A DNA stretch of 64,000 bases from contig CM038222.1 in the NCBI GenBank assembly GCA_021442155.1, positions 56,229,352-56,293,351 of the forward strand, read 5' to 3'. How positions within the stretch are numbered: the stretch's first letter is position 1; each line of letters starts with the position of its first letter. Position numbers and translations under genes: made by a program. A model generated the notes under the pieces. That model searched no databases and was not told where the DNA came from. It saw nothing but the letters and a program-made list of their open reading frames with translations. This document shows, piece by piece, positions 11,725 through 24,349 of the stretch. The stretch comes from Cymbidium sinense (taxonomy: Eukaryota > Streptophyta > Magnoliopsida > Asparagales > Orchidaceae).

Positions 11725-12330
11725 TAACTAAAAATAACTTTTCATCTCCTTTGACATAATATTTGATTCCATCTCTTCAAAATTTTATGCATTGATGAAG
11801 GGAGGATGGAATCATATTATTCTAGTGTATCCAAGGCCTACCGAGAAAAGTAGTGAATGATATATTCAAATCATTTATATAGAACTTGGCTTCGTCTCTG
11901 TCACCTAGCAAGCTACTTTTCAAAACCTCAAAGCCTATTCATTTGAATCATCACATGCCTGATTAACTAAAACCTAAAAAGTCTGCCCATTTGTGATATA
12001 GGGGAAGGTTGTGCTCCATGTCCCCCAAAAGAAAGTCTTCATTGCCGAATGTGACTCCCTGGGCTTCTCTTGAATAATGTCCCTCCTCTCCAATAGCAAA
12101 AACTATGTTAAGCATAGCTTTGAATCAAGAAGAGCCTTGATTAATGATTCCCTCACCTCTTTGGATAAGACAAGGGCATCATATATGCTTAACTTAACTA
12201 ACAATTTTCTTAGTTGAGCAAGGACATTATAGTCAATTTTGGGCTAATCCTCCATAAGCATATCCATGGGTGGAGCATCCTGTGGAGGAGCTTCATGCTT
12301 AATGGTACCAATGACTTATTTTCCCTTATC
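11725..12330 (-). pseudogene. Aspartic protease-like region of gypsy element
   Basis: The key landmark is FLGRPWIH (minus strand, about 11,825-11,848), the conserved C-terminal motif of plant gypsy retropepsins. It is followed by PSSLHQCIKF, as in TAT elements. Upstream, toward 12,100, the frame reads FAIGEEGHYSREA and FGNEDFLLGD. The third interior has LLGRPWIHQ at about 60,120-60,146 in the same order. I could not place the catalytic D-S/T-G triplet with confidence. Stops and frameshifts are common. Confidence 0.65.
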
Positions 12331-13300
12331 TTATAGTGCTACCCTGGGAGGTAGAATCTTGCCACTACGGAGGTTAACTTTGGTGAGCTCTTGTGGCAAT
12401 TTAGTAAAAGATTCTACCTGCTCGTCAGGATCACCCGTAGCTTCTCTTATAGGACCCTCAAAATTAGATGATTCTATGTTTATCTCAAGAGGTGAACCCG
12501 TAGCATTCAAAAAAGGAAAGTTCATTTTTGAATCAGAAGGAGGATGATCAGAGTTATTATGAATATTATTAAGACTTGAAGAGTTTTCTAAAAGAGTAGA
12601 GTCAGAAAAGTCATCAGAAGTGACATAGATGTAATTCAAACTAGCTTTATTCCTAGATTTCTTAAATTTAGAAGGAGGTACATAGTAAAAATCTAATAAA
12701 GTAAGTGGGGTGAGGGATTTGATGCCCTCATCCATTGATACAAGATGTCTACTTGAAGAAGAGCTAGTGAAGTAATCTTTGAAAGTATGAATGGTGGAAT
12801 GGAGGCGGGTTCTTGATTTGCTACCTATCAGGGAAAGTATATCTTGTTAAGCTCCTACTTTTCCCAAGTTATCTTTCTTTGAACCTTCCTTAATGTTGGA
12901 GGTTTGACGACCTCAAACACTTAAGGAAAGTTTCTTGATTTTAAAAATAATCTTTTTAGAGGTTTTGGATAAAGAGATATCCAAACCTTCTTCTATTTTG
13001 AGAGGATCACATGTATCCCTAAGGATTACCCTAACAAAACTTGATGATTGTTCCACTAGATATTCTTTAGGGATAACTATAGTGCTTGACTTTTGGCTAT
13101 ACTCAAGTCAGTCCTTAAATGTAAAGCAATCCTCCAAAATATGGCCTAGCATGTGGTGGTAGGGGCAAAAGATAGGATCATTACTCTTCTGCTCCTTCCT
13201 CTCTAGACTTCGGGTAAATCAAGTTTTTAAGAGGTTCTTAAAGATTTTTTTGACTACCTCCCTCTTAAATGAATAAGTTTGTTTAATTTATCCAAAGAGT
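12331..13300 (-). pseudogene. Gag C-terminal half with zinc-finger-like motif
   Basis: The minus strand at 12,331-12,735 gives an uninterrupted 134-residue stretch ending KVNLRSGKILPP, the VNLRSG box common at the gag-protease boundary of plant gypsy elements. Further toward the gag N-terminus (about 13,100-13,180) the frame reads IFCPYHHMLGHILEDCFTFK. This is the CxxHxxxGHxxxDC arrangement of TAT gag nucleocapsids, with the metal ligands still present. Gag would form the particle and bind the RNA. Broken into several frames. Confidence 0.7.
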
Positions 13301-15081
13301 ATGTGGATGATAGCTACGAGGTGGGTATGTGTATTCGAGAATATGAGGGGAGAAGGAGGGAGGCAGGTTGTTGTTATAGATGGGTGTGGATGGTGGTAGA
13401 GAGGTGAACATGCTTAATCTGTGGAGTGGGTTTACTAACTTTATTTGGAAGCTGGCTCTCAAACTATGTGATTTTATGGTTTCTTTGAGCATTGCTTTAC
13501 GAAAATATCTTGTGCAGTTCTTTTATAAAGCCTTGAAAGAGCTTTAAAACTTGGTGTTGTATGTTCCTCTAGGCCTCTTGAATCCACCTTGTATTGTGAA
13601 ATTCTCTCACTTGTTGTTCAAACCATGAGTTTGAATATCTTTTTCTTGTATGGAGTTACTATCACTCTATACAATTAGTCTTTTGCTACGGTGAACTCTT
13701 GGGTTGATCCAAGAAACATGCTTCGAGATGAGGTCTCCATAATGGATATGTCTTTGTGGAGCTTGATTATGATGCTTGAACTACCACTAATAAATCTTCA
13801 AGCTTCTTTCCCATCTTGTAATCTGCTCATCATTATTTTGAGTTGTTGAAGGAGGTGTTTGGGTCGAATAGGTTGTATCATCTTGTTACCTTCAAACTAT
13901 GGTTGATCTGAAGGAGGGAACCCAGCTTTAAGCCATATGCACCTCAGGAGTCTTCCAACAAATCATCTTCATTGAGATCAAGTTAACCTTATTCTTCCCA
14001 AGGTGGATGGCTAAGAGTTTCCTTCTTCTTGAGTGAGATATTATGTGGTGCGATATCATCTAAGGAGCAGTCTAGTGTTGGACACAAGCTGTTGCTGGCG
14101 ATGGTGGGACAAATGTTCATAGCGAATAGATACATTGACCTCCTGCTACTAGTAATCTTGTGAGGGACACTCACTAGAGGATACATGCTTATAGCTGTCG
14201 ATTGCCATGGGTAGAGTGCTGCTCCTGGGAGGATCTATCACCATGGGGCAAGCAGCTACCTCCTTCTTTCTTTTTATCATCCATAATCTCGAGGGTGGTG
14301 GTGGTGATGGCATGACTATGATGCTACGAGGTTGCCACTCTCTCTTCACCTCAATTGAAGCAGGAGGTCGAGTAGGAGAGCTCAGCCTCGCCTAAGTTAG
14401 CGGTGTAGATGAAATGGGATCTCTTGGCCATAGTCGGATCACCAGTGGGGCTTTCTTTTCCTTTGATGCTATCTTCATGGCTTTAGATGGAACTGTGGAA
14501 AATGGAACCTGCACTGGCAATGGCAGACGTGAAGTGGAGCAGTGTGATGAAGACAACACTGACTCTCTCTATGCAAGAGATCTCCTCCCATGGTAGGTAG
14601 TACCAATCAATGGAATGTTATCAGTGCGACTGATGCGAGTAGCACACTGATCGGAGAAATCTATGAGAGTGGAGGCTGCTAACTACCTGACATACCTTTG
14701 CCTCTCTCTGGTAACATGTTACATGCGTGCCTCTCGCCTAATAGATGCTACACTATAAGGGGGATAAATCAAATTGGGCACCAAACTTGGACCGTCCGTA
14801 AACCCCGCCAACTCAACATAGAATTATCTTGAGGCTAGCATACGACCTCCTCCTATTTCTAGTAGGTGCCTCATACTGAATTGCAGGTGGAGGTGACACT
14901 GTAATCATTTTAACATCATCCTCACCATCAGATCCAGAAAGAGGATGAAACTTATGTGTCGGAGGAAACTACCAGGTGACTCTACTACAACTGAGATCGC
15001 CTCCTAGAAATTACATGATGTCATTTGATCTTACTCTTGCTGGTTATGTTGGAAGGAAGCGGCAGTTCTACTAGGAGGCAT
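13300..15081 (-). pseudogene. Gag N-terminal region, heavily decayed
   Basis: The region between the zinc-finger gag segment and the leader. A plausible start on the minus strand is the ATG at 15,081, opening MPPSRTAASFQHNQQE. Short open pieces follow (IYPPYSVASIRREARM, then a proline- and serine-rich stretch at 14,149-14,349). No capsid motif can be named with certainty. It is more GC-rich than the surrounding DNA, as coding sequence would be. The assignment rests on position and on continuity with the gag C-terminus. Confidence 0.45.
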
Positions 15082-15539
15082 CTTGACTAGACCTATCTCA
15101 AAGGTGGGAGACTATCCTTGAAGCAGCCTTTCTTGGAGGAAGCGGTGAGTGATCCCGCGGAGCGTAATGGGAAAATGAATGAGCATTGGGCTGGAGCTAC
15201 TGGAACCTCCCACCTTCCTCTTAAGTGAGAGAAATTCAGAACCTGAAGGCATCTCGATATGGATGGATGGCTTTCCCAGTCACCATATTCCTACCAATGG
15301 TGGTGAGGGTTTCCCCCTCACAAGTGATCCTAGGCCCCTCAAATCCTCGGCCAAAGTGTATCAGATGAGAAAAATCAATTTGTGGGAGGTTGGCCTAATC
15401 CAAGGCCAAATCCATCCCAAAGGGGAAAGTTAACACACACTTCTGAGCATCCATTAGCAGTGAATCTTAAGAAAAGTTGATTAAGATTGTGGAACTCTAT
15501 TGTTGAACTCAAATTAGATTTCTATCTTAATTTGCTTTA
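15082..15539 (-). other. Gypsy 5' leader, non-repetitive part
   Basis: Between the presumed gag start and the hairpin array. I see no domain and no strong repeat here. A forward open frame at 15,179-15,433 has no recognisable content. By position this is untranslated leader of the minus-strand element. Confidence 0.4.
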
Positions 15540-17225
15540 GAATTTGAACCCACACTCAATAATTTGAATATATTAAGTGAGGATATTTGAATTTAGGATA
15601 GAGATTTTGAATTTAGAATTGGAGAAGAGATTTTGAATTTAGAATCTATTTTCAACAAATTTGTGTATGCTATAAATGGGTTCAAATATTTTGAAGAGAT
15701 TTTTTATGCTTTCATTGGTTCATATTTGAATTTGATTTTTATGTTTGGGGACCCTTTATTTAACAAATTTGAGTATGTTAAATAAAGGGTCAATTTATTT
15801 TGTTTAGGATTACTCATTTAGCAAATTTAGATATACTAAATGAGTTGTTTGAAAATAATTTTTCTCTTTTGCTTGTTTGCCCATGATGTGAATCACGTGT
15901 GAGATTAGAAATGGAATCTTTACTTAGAAATTTATGTATGCTAAATAAAGTCCAAATATTTTTGTTTTGATTTTTGAAAAGAGGATATTTACTTAGCAAA
16001 TTTGGGTATGCTAAACTAAAGTCCAAATGTGTTTGATTTTTGTATTTTGATTTTGGAAAAGAGATCTTTACTTAGCAAATTTGGTTATGCTAAATGAAGT
16101 CCAAATATTTTTGTTTTAATTTTTGAAAAGAGGATCTTTACTTAGCAAATTTGGGTATGCTAAATGAAGTCCAAATGTGTTTGTTTTTATTTTTTATTTT
16201 TATTTTTGAAAGGAGGGATTTCTATTTAACAAACATGGTGTGTTAAATGGAATCCGATTTATTTTTTTCAATCTTCTTTTTAAAAAATAAAACTCTCATT
16301 TGACAAATTTGGGTATGTCAAATGGAATTCCAATGTATTTTGATTCTCATGATTTTTGCAAAGTAGATTTCCATTTAACAAATTTGGGTATGTAAAATGG
16401 AAGTCAATCATGTTTTATTTTTCAAAGATGAAATTTTTATGTGTGATTATTGCTTTTCAAAGAAGAAAATTCCAACTTCACACATGTTGAATGTGTTGAG
16501 TGGAATTTGAAAATTGTGTGATTTTTCTTGAAAATGAAACATCCATCTAACACATTTGGATGTATTGAATGGAGAGGCATAACTTCAAATTTGTTCTTTG
16601 TGAAAAGAAAGAAATTCCAACTTCAACATATGTGAAATATATATTGAAATGAAATTTCAACTTTATGGTATGATTTTCTTAGGAAATGAAATCTTCATTT
16701 AATAAATTTGGGTATATTGAATGAAGATGTTCATTTTCAAATATGTATTTTTGAAAGATGATTTTAATTTTATTTGAAAAGGAAATCTTCATTTAATAAA
16801 TTTGGGTATATTTAATGAGGATGTTCATTTTAAAATATGTATTTTTTTATTGATGATTTTAATTTTATTTGAAAAGGAAACCTTCATTCAATAATTTTGG
16901 GTATATTGAATGAGGATGTTCATTTTAAATTTGTGCTTTTTGAAAGATGATTTTGATTTTATTTGGAAATGAAATCTTCATTCAATAAATTTAGGTATAT
17001 TAAATGAGGATGTTCATTTGTGCTTTTGAAACTTGATTTTGATTTTATTTGGAAATGAAATATTCATTCAATAAATTTGGGTATAGTGAATGAGGATGTT
17101 CATTTGTGCTTTTAAAAGATGATATTGATTTCATTTGGAAATGAAATGTTCATTCAATAAATTTGGGTATATTAAATATGGATGTTCATTTGTGCTTTTT
17201 GAAAGATGATTTTTAGCTTTGATTT
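15540..17225 (-). repeat. Tandem array of co-varying hairpin units in gypsy leader
   Basis: About 19-20 degenerate units with a period of roughly 65-100 bases. Each unit has a core AACAAATTTGGGTATGTT-like segment and an inverted repeat around it. The arms differ from unit to unit but stay complementary: TTAGCA/TGCTAA (15,990-16,160), TTTGACA/TGTCAAA (about 16,296-16,324), TTTAACA/TGTTAAA (about 15,760-15,790, where the arms reach 16 bp), TTCAATA/TATTGAA (about 16,880-16,915). The loop stays close to AATTTGGG. It lies between the PBS and gag, so it would be in the 5' leader RNA of the element. The third interior lacks it through a deletion. Confidence 0.8.
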
Positions 17226-17659
17226 ATGAAAAGATCCTATATGTAACAATCTTGAAGATGGTTAGATGAGGTATATGTATTTTGTGCAAGTATTTTATTA
17301 TGTGAACTTTTTGGAAAAATGCTTTTTGGAAAGTGATGTTTTATAAAGGATTTATTTTTTTCTTTATTTTTGGAATGAACCTTTCCTTACCATAGAGATA
17401 GTAAGGAGGTTCAATAAGATTTTTAGTAATCTCTTTTTATTAAATTTTTATTTTCACCTATTGGGGGACCTAATAGGGATTTTATGACCTACATGGAGTG
17501 AGGTCCTAAAACCTAAATTATGTTGGGTAGCTTAGCTTAAGAATGAAATTAGTTAAGTGCCAATGAAAAATAAGGATAGTCTCGAATTCATATAAAATAC
17601 AAATCTGCTATCGATACTTAGAGATAATGATCATTTACCAAAGATGGAGAGAGAAACTA
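17226..17659 (-). other. Gypsy leader next to the primer-binding site
   Basis: AT-rich leader without a tandem repeat. The segment 17,510-17,660 (GTTGGGTAGCTTAGCTTAAG ... CATTTACCAAAGATGG) recurs at 60,915-61,050 in the third interior next to its own PBS. This shows that both interiors share the same leader end. Confidence 0.6.
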
Positions 17660-17677
17660 TCCCTAGCAGAGTCGCCA
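17660..17677 (-). promoter_or_regulatory. Primer-binding site of gypsy element
   Basis: Read on the minus strand, the segment is TGGCGACTCTGCTAGGGA, a form typical of TAT/Ogre-type elements, whose priming tRNA is usually given as tRNA-Arg (from memory). It lies 8 bases from the LTR edge at 17,686. The degenerate counterpart in the third interior is at about 61,050-61,063. It fixes element orientation (minus) and shows that the repeat starting at 17,686 is the 5' LTR. Confidence 0.75.
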
Positions 17678-17685
17678 AAAAAATA

Positions 17686-20600
17686 TGTGGTGTTAATTTT
17701 TATTCTCTCGAGAGGGAAAATGTTGTGGGACACCACGTAGATCTATAGATGTACTCATTAGGGTGATCGAGTATGACATTGAGGAATGATGTACTATCTC
17801 GAGAGACAGAAGTCACCATCCTACAATGGACCTAATCACCTAATAAGGACTCCTAAGGACATTGGGTCTTCAAATATACCAGAGATCTTTCCCCTACTTT
17901 ACTTTAAAAAGTAAAGTAGGGTTTATTTAAATCGGATTTGTTAAGTTCTCTATGGTGGCAACCCCCATAGTTAATTATATCTTAAGGAATCAGATTCTTT
18001 AAGAATACTCTCGATTAAGATGATGTGTCTTTCAAAGATTTCAAAGATGTTATCAACAAATTAGTTATTTATTGAAAAATCAAGTGGGATTGATCAAAAG
18101 AGGAGTTATTATAGAAACAAAAGGAGATGAGTAGGGATGCTCATGATACTAGAAATAAGTAAACATCCCAAACTATCTATGGTTGGGCTTTATATTTTTG
18201 AAATTTGGGAAGAATTATATGTTTGAGTTGAATTTTTATTATAATTATAGGGCTTACAATTCCACAACATGAGATCATGGAAATGTCTAAGAGGTGAGGA
18301 TTTCTGCTTGTAGCTCTCAAACGAAAATAACGACCTCATATCCTAAATCTAGGGAGCTTTGGTGAGGGCCAAGGCACGACCTAAATCTAAGGAGAAAATG
18401 AGTATATGGTTTACCTCCACAAGAGAGGATAAATCACCCGATTGTTGGACTTACAACCTCCTGGGGGTGGCTACCAACTAACTCCTCCAATGATTTTAAA
18501 TACATGTAGGCAAGTCTTATGCTTTGCAAGATAGCTATTGTTGTTTATTTAGAAAGGAGACTTAAATCCTTAAACATACTCCCTAGATACTACATAATGA
18601 AGGGCATGAATAATGATTTAAATCTAATACAAAATTTTGTTTAGTTTTATTTTGATTTTTGGACATTTTTATTTGACACATGCATTGGGATTTCATATGT
18701 CTAATGCATGATAAATTGGTTATGGGCCAAAATCACAAAGAAGGAGGAGTGTTTCCACCATGGCTCTCAAAGGTCAAGCCATTTTCTCTGGCAAAGGTGG
18801 AAGCCCTCTATTAGCAAGAGTGAGATAATATGATTTATGCATGATGTGAGACAAACAACATCCAACTAAGGGGTTGCTAAATCTTTTATCATCTTGATTT
18901 ATGTCCTAGGCTTTAGGTGAAGGTTATGAGTTATTTAATTTAATTTTGAGTTGATTAATTGGATAGAAAATTTATTTTTTCCTAAGAGCCTAATCGCATC
19001 CAAGCCATTCATCAAATAATGAAAAAAAATCATGTCATCTAATTGCACAATCATAAAACATCAATCAATTTATAAAATTAGCGAAAAGAATAAGAGGGGC
19101 CGATGTGGTCAGTTCCACCACACAACTTGAGAAATGTAGGTAAGCTTTACCCTTATACAACCTGGATTACAAATGAATGATTATAATTAAAAGGAATTCA
19201 TATTATGTGGGTCTTCATTCTTCATTTATTCATTTCTACCTTTCTTCATTTCTTTCTTTTCTTCACTTCTTTCTTCCTTCTGATTTGACTTGATTGTGGT
19301 TTGCTCCAAGGCTTCACATGGTACATAAGACATGATCTTATGAACAATGTTCACCTTAATTCTCCCATAACATTCATTCCAAATTTCAATTGCAAAATTT
19401 ACATCAAAAAGGGGAAAGATAAATCTAACTAAACATGTAAAATAGAGATTAGCTAAACATACCACAGAACCCAAGCAATTATAGGAACACATGGGTAAGA
19501 AAGTCCACATGTCCTAATTTTGATCATGCTTGGGGGTATAAGTAACCTGCACAGCAAAAATATTTATATTTTATTACAGCACCCCTTAAGCATAATCCTC
19601 TACAGAAGACATGATTAGACTAAGATCGTCCTATCATCCAATTGGCACACATACACCCTAACATCCAGTCTATAAACATTACATCACAAAACCAAATTAG
19701 GCATCAAACCAAGCACCGCCTTAATGGTGACTTAGCCTAATGTGTGTACCATTTAAGGCTTGTGTGGCATGTCTTAACTAGGCTTTAAGGTTGAAATTTT
19801 CTAAGTGTGAAGGATTCAACTTAGAGGGTGGTTTCATTTTATATGATTTAGTTGATTTGTCAATTTTAGTTTATGATTTGATTTGGTTTGAATGAATCTA
19901 CACTTAGTTACTAAATATTGTAAAGAGAAGAAAAGAGAAGAGAACCTCTCTTTCATCCCTACCTTAAGTCATTTCTAAGATAGTTGCATTAATAATTTTT
20001 CTTTAATGAACATTTTATTGTGTTTTAATTAACCCTAAGTGTAGATTTACTCTAAATAGATTTATTCAATAAGAAAGGCATCTTAGGATTAGTTAAGGTG
20101 AATTACCATCACATAACACACAACCATTTTTTCTTTCCACTATGTATACCATGCATATGAATAATCCTAAGCATACATATACATGCAATGCAAATTTTAG
20201 CACACCTTGATGATGAATGCTAAGAGGTATGATTTGAAAATTTGGATATTCCATGAATGCATGTCTTTATTATATAGAAAAGAGGGATTCTTCATCCATT
20301 GATCTAATGCACATCCACATGTATAAAAGACATAAGTGAGTATGGCGCCATTATTTTCTATACTAGGAGCGTAAGGTACAAGACCTACTTAGGGCTATTT
20401 AAAGCCTCATAGCCCCGGGATGTTTAGACTAATATACAACTTTTCTTAAATACATGAAAATATAAAAAAAGAAATAAATTGATGAAGAGTCATGCAAAAG
20501 ATTTATGTTTGATTTGGTTGTATAATTTACATGTAAATGTGAGGATCTATCTTAAGTCATAATATAGAAATTCATAGGAATAGATTTAAGCAAGTGTTAT

Positions 20601-22092
20601 GTTCTTTTCAAATGAACTATACACTTTGCAAATCCTATACAAGTCCATATTAAGAGAAGAGCAGAAAGTAACATAAAATACATCTTATGCTATAATCACA
20701 TGCAAGCTTATAAGTACTTATGAGTAGCATCACTTCATTCATAATCTTTGATTCATAGGTTTTAGAAATAATTTTTATTTAATAGTGATAATAGCCACTC
20801 ATATTCTTAACTTTAGCCAACACATGCAATTTGACATAAAAGGAAACATTGTATTTAATTGATTAAAAGAAATGAATGCATGACTTCATATGGCAAACAA
20901 CATTTAGCATGCTTGGAAAGAGATAAAGTGATTCACCCTAATTAATTTATAAAGACAATCCTATGAAATAAGATCATTTAAAGTGAATCAAAATTCTTTA
21001 AAAAGATTTTATTTTTTTATTTTTAATTTTTGAATTTGATTTGACTTAGAAATGTGAAAAGAGTTTGCTGGTCCTAATCCATTTCCCCCATATGTGAATT
21101 GGTTTAGTTAAATTTTAGAATAATTAGGTTAATTTTATGTTTAATTTAGGTTAAGGTGTGAATTAAATCTATTAATTACCCCTTACCTACACCAGTTTAA
21201 CATAATTAAACCAGTAATTATAAGTCAACAAATAATATGCAATCACATGGGATTTAAATCAGTAATGCACCTAAGAAATAAAGGGGACTAATACAATTGA
21301 CTCATAATTATTGATTAATTAAGCTAAAGGGTTTAATTAAGTACTTTCATAATCATCCTACATATGAAGTTTGGTTATAATTTTCTTTGAAGCCTCTTAG
21401 GTTATTGAACACCTAAGAATCTACCCAAGATTAACTGATTAAGTTCTAGAATAATTTGGTTTTGAGTTTAGTTAATTAAGCCCTTTAATGAAGTGATTAA
21501 ATCATTAATCAATTTGCAAATTAATTAACTCTTTATCCAAATGAAATAAACCTAGGGGAAAAGACTGGAAAAGAAATCATAATCTCATTCCCTAAGTCCA
21601 TTCACTGTTTCATGATGATTAACAAACTTAAATAATAAATTTATCACTATTTAATAGGTTAATTAATCATTTATTTAAATAAGAGAGAGATTAAGGATAA
21701 AATAAGCAATTCCCCTAATTAATCCAACAATAAATTTCAAGAAAATCATGGGAGGTAGAGGTCATCCCACTAATTAACCTGATAAAGTTTAGAATTAATT
21801 ACTGAAATAATTAAGGAGTAATTAGCCTCATTACATTCCCAATAAAATCTAAATTGAGTGAAGGTTACTATTTAAAATCAATTAAACTTAATTTTATTTT
21901 ATTCTCCTTTAAATTATCTTGAAAATGAACTTGAGTTTGTATTTATTGGAATTTTTTACAATTAGTTATGAATTTTGAAGGTTTCAGCATTAAAAATGAA
22001 TTAATTAGAGCTAATTAACCCCCTAATCCCATCAAGCCATGTGGCGGCTGACACGGCGTGCTTTCACGTGGTGCAATGGGATAGGTTATTTA
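17686..22092 (-). repeat. Giant LTR, reverse copy A, first part (5' LTR of first gypsy interior)
   Basis: Starts at TGTGGTGTTAATTTTT beside the PBS and runs through the terminal hairpin (17,892-17,921), the block with GGTACAAGACCTACTTAGGG and the TTAATTAA-rich block, up to the copia insertion at 22,093. The copy resumes after the copia TSD at 30,519. In element sense this is the 3' half of the 5' LTR. Short frames such as 19,226-19,510 (minus) are not conserved as proteins between copies. Confidence 0.75.
22088..22092. repeat. Copia target site duplication, left (ATTTA)
   Basis: The five bases ATTTA directly before the element are repeated directly after it at 30,514-30,518. This defines the insertion precisely. 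Confidence 0.93.
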
Positions 22093-23548
22093 TGTGAGTC
22101 ACTATAGCACCCAAGAGGGGGCGATATTAAAAATTTTAAAACTTAAATCTTAAATTTTAAGTTTTAGTAGAAAATTAATTTTTGATTTTATAATGACAAG
22201 ATACAATTCTTAATGCAGAAAAATAAAAGTAAGAAAGTAAAATAGATAATAGGCACACAATTTTACGTGGTTCAAACCCCAAAATCACGTCCGCGAGCCA
22301 CCCCGCTGAATCCACTAAATACAAAAAAAATACAAATAGTACTCTCCTATAACAGGTGAGTACAACCCTACAATAATATCTACTCTCTACAAAGGCAGTA
22401 CAACCCCAATATAAATTTTAGACAAAAGAAAAAAAATAAAATAATAAATTTTGATAAAATAAATCTCTCACAAATATACCAAGCTATCCAATTCAAAAAT
22501 GATCTCACAACTTACAAATGATCACTTAAAAAATTTTGGTAAGATAAAATGCTCACTTAATATTGATAATAAACAATAAAATAAATATCTTAAAGTGATC
22601 TTACTAAGATGTTTATGTTATTACAAATTGTAGACTAATATAAAAATTATTTCAAAATAAATTCACAATATTCTTTTGCATAATAAAATAAATTTCAGCA
22701 AGGAATAATTTATTTTATTTTAACCAAAAGATTCTTTCAATTAAAGCTAATGATCACAAAATACTTAAATAAAATGAGTATATATGATAGATCTAAGTAG
22801 GCTAGTAAGCTTTTAAAAGAGAGATCTAGCAAATATGAAATTAATTTCAGCATAATAATTTAATTTAAAATGCTTAAAATATACCTCTAAAATAGATCTA
22901 AGAATAAATGGTCTTTCAAAATGAGATTAATGAAGAAATATTTCAAGAAACCAAAAGAAATTTGTAAGAAGTTAAAATTTTCAACAAGTTGAAATAGATC
23001 CTACAAACTACACAAGAGTTTTTCACAAAAAGATGATTGAGAAACTTTGATGTGAAGAATAATGTCCAAAGACTAATCCACCAAAAAGTATAAATTGGAA
23101 AGAATAAATAGATTGTGAAAATAGCATGAACAACTTAAAAGGATTAAGATCAAGAAAACAAACTCAAGTAATTTGAGAAAGCTTTCTTAGTTGAAGATGT
23201 TGAAGCTTCCAAACCAAGGATTTGATCTTGCAATATTTGGAGAACACTTGGAAGGAAAATCTAAGAAATTTTCTCTTAGATTTTTTGGAGGGATTTTGAA
23301 TTTTGAATGAGGAATACTTTCATGAAGAGAATGAGGGCTATTTCTAGGCAAGAAGGTCATTTTGAATTATTTCAAAAAAAATATATTATTCTAACCTCAT
23401 GCAATCATCTAATAATTTAATATTCAATAAAAATATAATTAGCAATTGATATATCTGAAACATCTAAAAATATTCATTAGAATATCTAAGCATTCGCTTG
23501 TTATTATCAAAATTGATCGGTTTGAACATGAGGCTCATTAAGCCAACA
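22093..23548 (-). repeat. Copia 3' LTR (1,456 bp, internally deleted)
   Basis: Begins TGTGAGTCACTATAGCACCC and ends AAGCCAACA. It aligns with 28,417-30,513 at roughly nine bases in ten by eye, except that it lacks about 0.6 kb present there between about 29,750 and 30,400. The joint occurs at a shared TAATT (near 23,448), consistent with deletion at a short homology. Confidence 0.93.
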
Positions 23549-23566
23549 ATCTCCCCCTTTTTGATG
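23549..23566 (-). promoter_or_regulatory. Copia polypurine tract
   Basis: On the minus strand, AAAAAGGGGGAGAT lies immediately next to the 3' LTR. This is the expected plus-strand primer of reverse transcription, and its position confirms the minus orientation of the element. Confidence 0.85.
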
Positions 23567-23739
23567 ATGACAAACTAATGTTGGGTATTAATTTTGATGA
23601 AGGTGCAAATTGACCTTTCATCATAGTTTTGAAAAAATTCCCTTCTAAAAAAATTTATGCACAAGAGATGAATAATGTTGCTCCCCTAAATGTATGCATA
23701 AGATAGACTTAATACTAACCAACATTTTACTCTTCTCCC

Positions 23740-24340
23740 CTTTTGACAACATCAAAAGTGAGAACAAGCTACATACAATTTTAAATATTTGGATCTAACA
23801 TTCCAAGCATGCCTTAAAGTATAAAAATATTCTTGTAAGGGTTTTGTAAAAATATCTGCAATTTGTAAATCGGTACTAATGAAATTAATATTAACATCAC
23901 CTTTCAAAACATGATCCCTAATAAAATGATGTCTAATTTCTATATGCTTGGTTTGTGAGTGCTAGATAGGATTTTTGGTCAAACTAATAGTACTAGTATT
24001 TTCACGCTGAACTAGAATGTGATCTTGCTTAATACCAAAATCTTCTAATTATTGATTTAACCAAAGGACCTGAACAACACAACTACCGACAGCTATGTAC
24101 TCAACCTCAGCAGTGGATAAAGCTACAAAATTTTGTTTCCTAGATGAGTAAGACACAACTGATGATCCTGAAAAATGACATGTGACTGATGTGCTTTTTC
24201 TATCTACTTTGCATCCCACAAAATCAACATCAGAATAAGCAACCAAATCACATGATAAAGAATTTTTAGGATACCATAAACTTAACCTAGTAGTGCCTAT
24301 AAAATATCAAAAGATATGTTTGACTGCTATTAAATGAGAT
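23740..24340 (-). pseudogene. Copia RNase H and pol C-terminus
   Basis: The minus strand at 24,049-24,246 reads the copia RNase H core: AYSDVDFVGCKVDRKSTS, then SSRKQNFVALSTAEVEYIAV. The acidic residues of the SDxD and STAEVEY boxes are present. Left of this, in shifted frames, the usual tail follows (ISLTKNP, then DHVLKGDVN, then ADIFTKPL). The family normally removes the RNA template with this domain. Internal stops separate it from the RT. Confidence 0.85.
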
Positions 24341-24349
24341 TCTTTTGGG

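Noticed and set aside
12266..12547. Forward ORF of 93 codons
   Set aside because: Antisense of the gag-protease boundary with the VNLRSG box.
15540..17225. Regular repeats suggesting a CRISPR array
   Set aside because: The units are degenerate, the intervening sequence is also repetitive, and the context is a plant retroelement leader.
1..17685. 1,329-8,033 as the 3' LTR of the first gypsy interior
   Set aside because: It is in the opposite orientation to the 5' LTR at 17,686, which an element's own LTRs cannot be without a later inversion.
8034..17685. Integrated pararetrovirus instead of a retrotransposon
   Set aside because: There is an integrase, a second RNase H, a PBS and LTRs, and no movement or coat protein region is visible.
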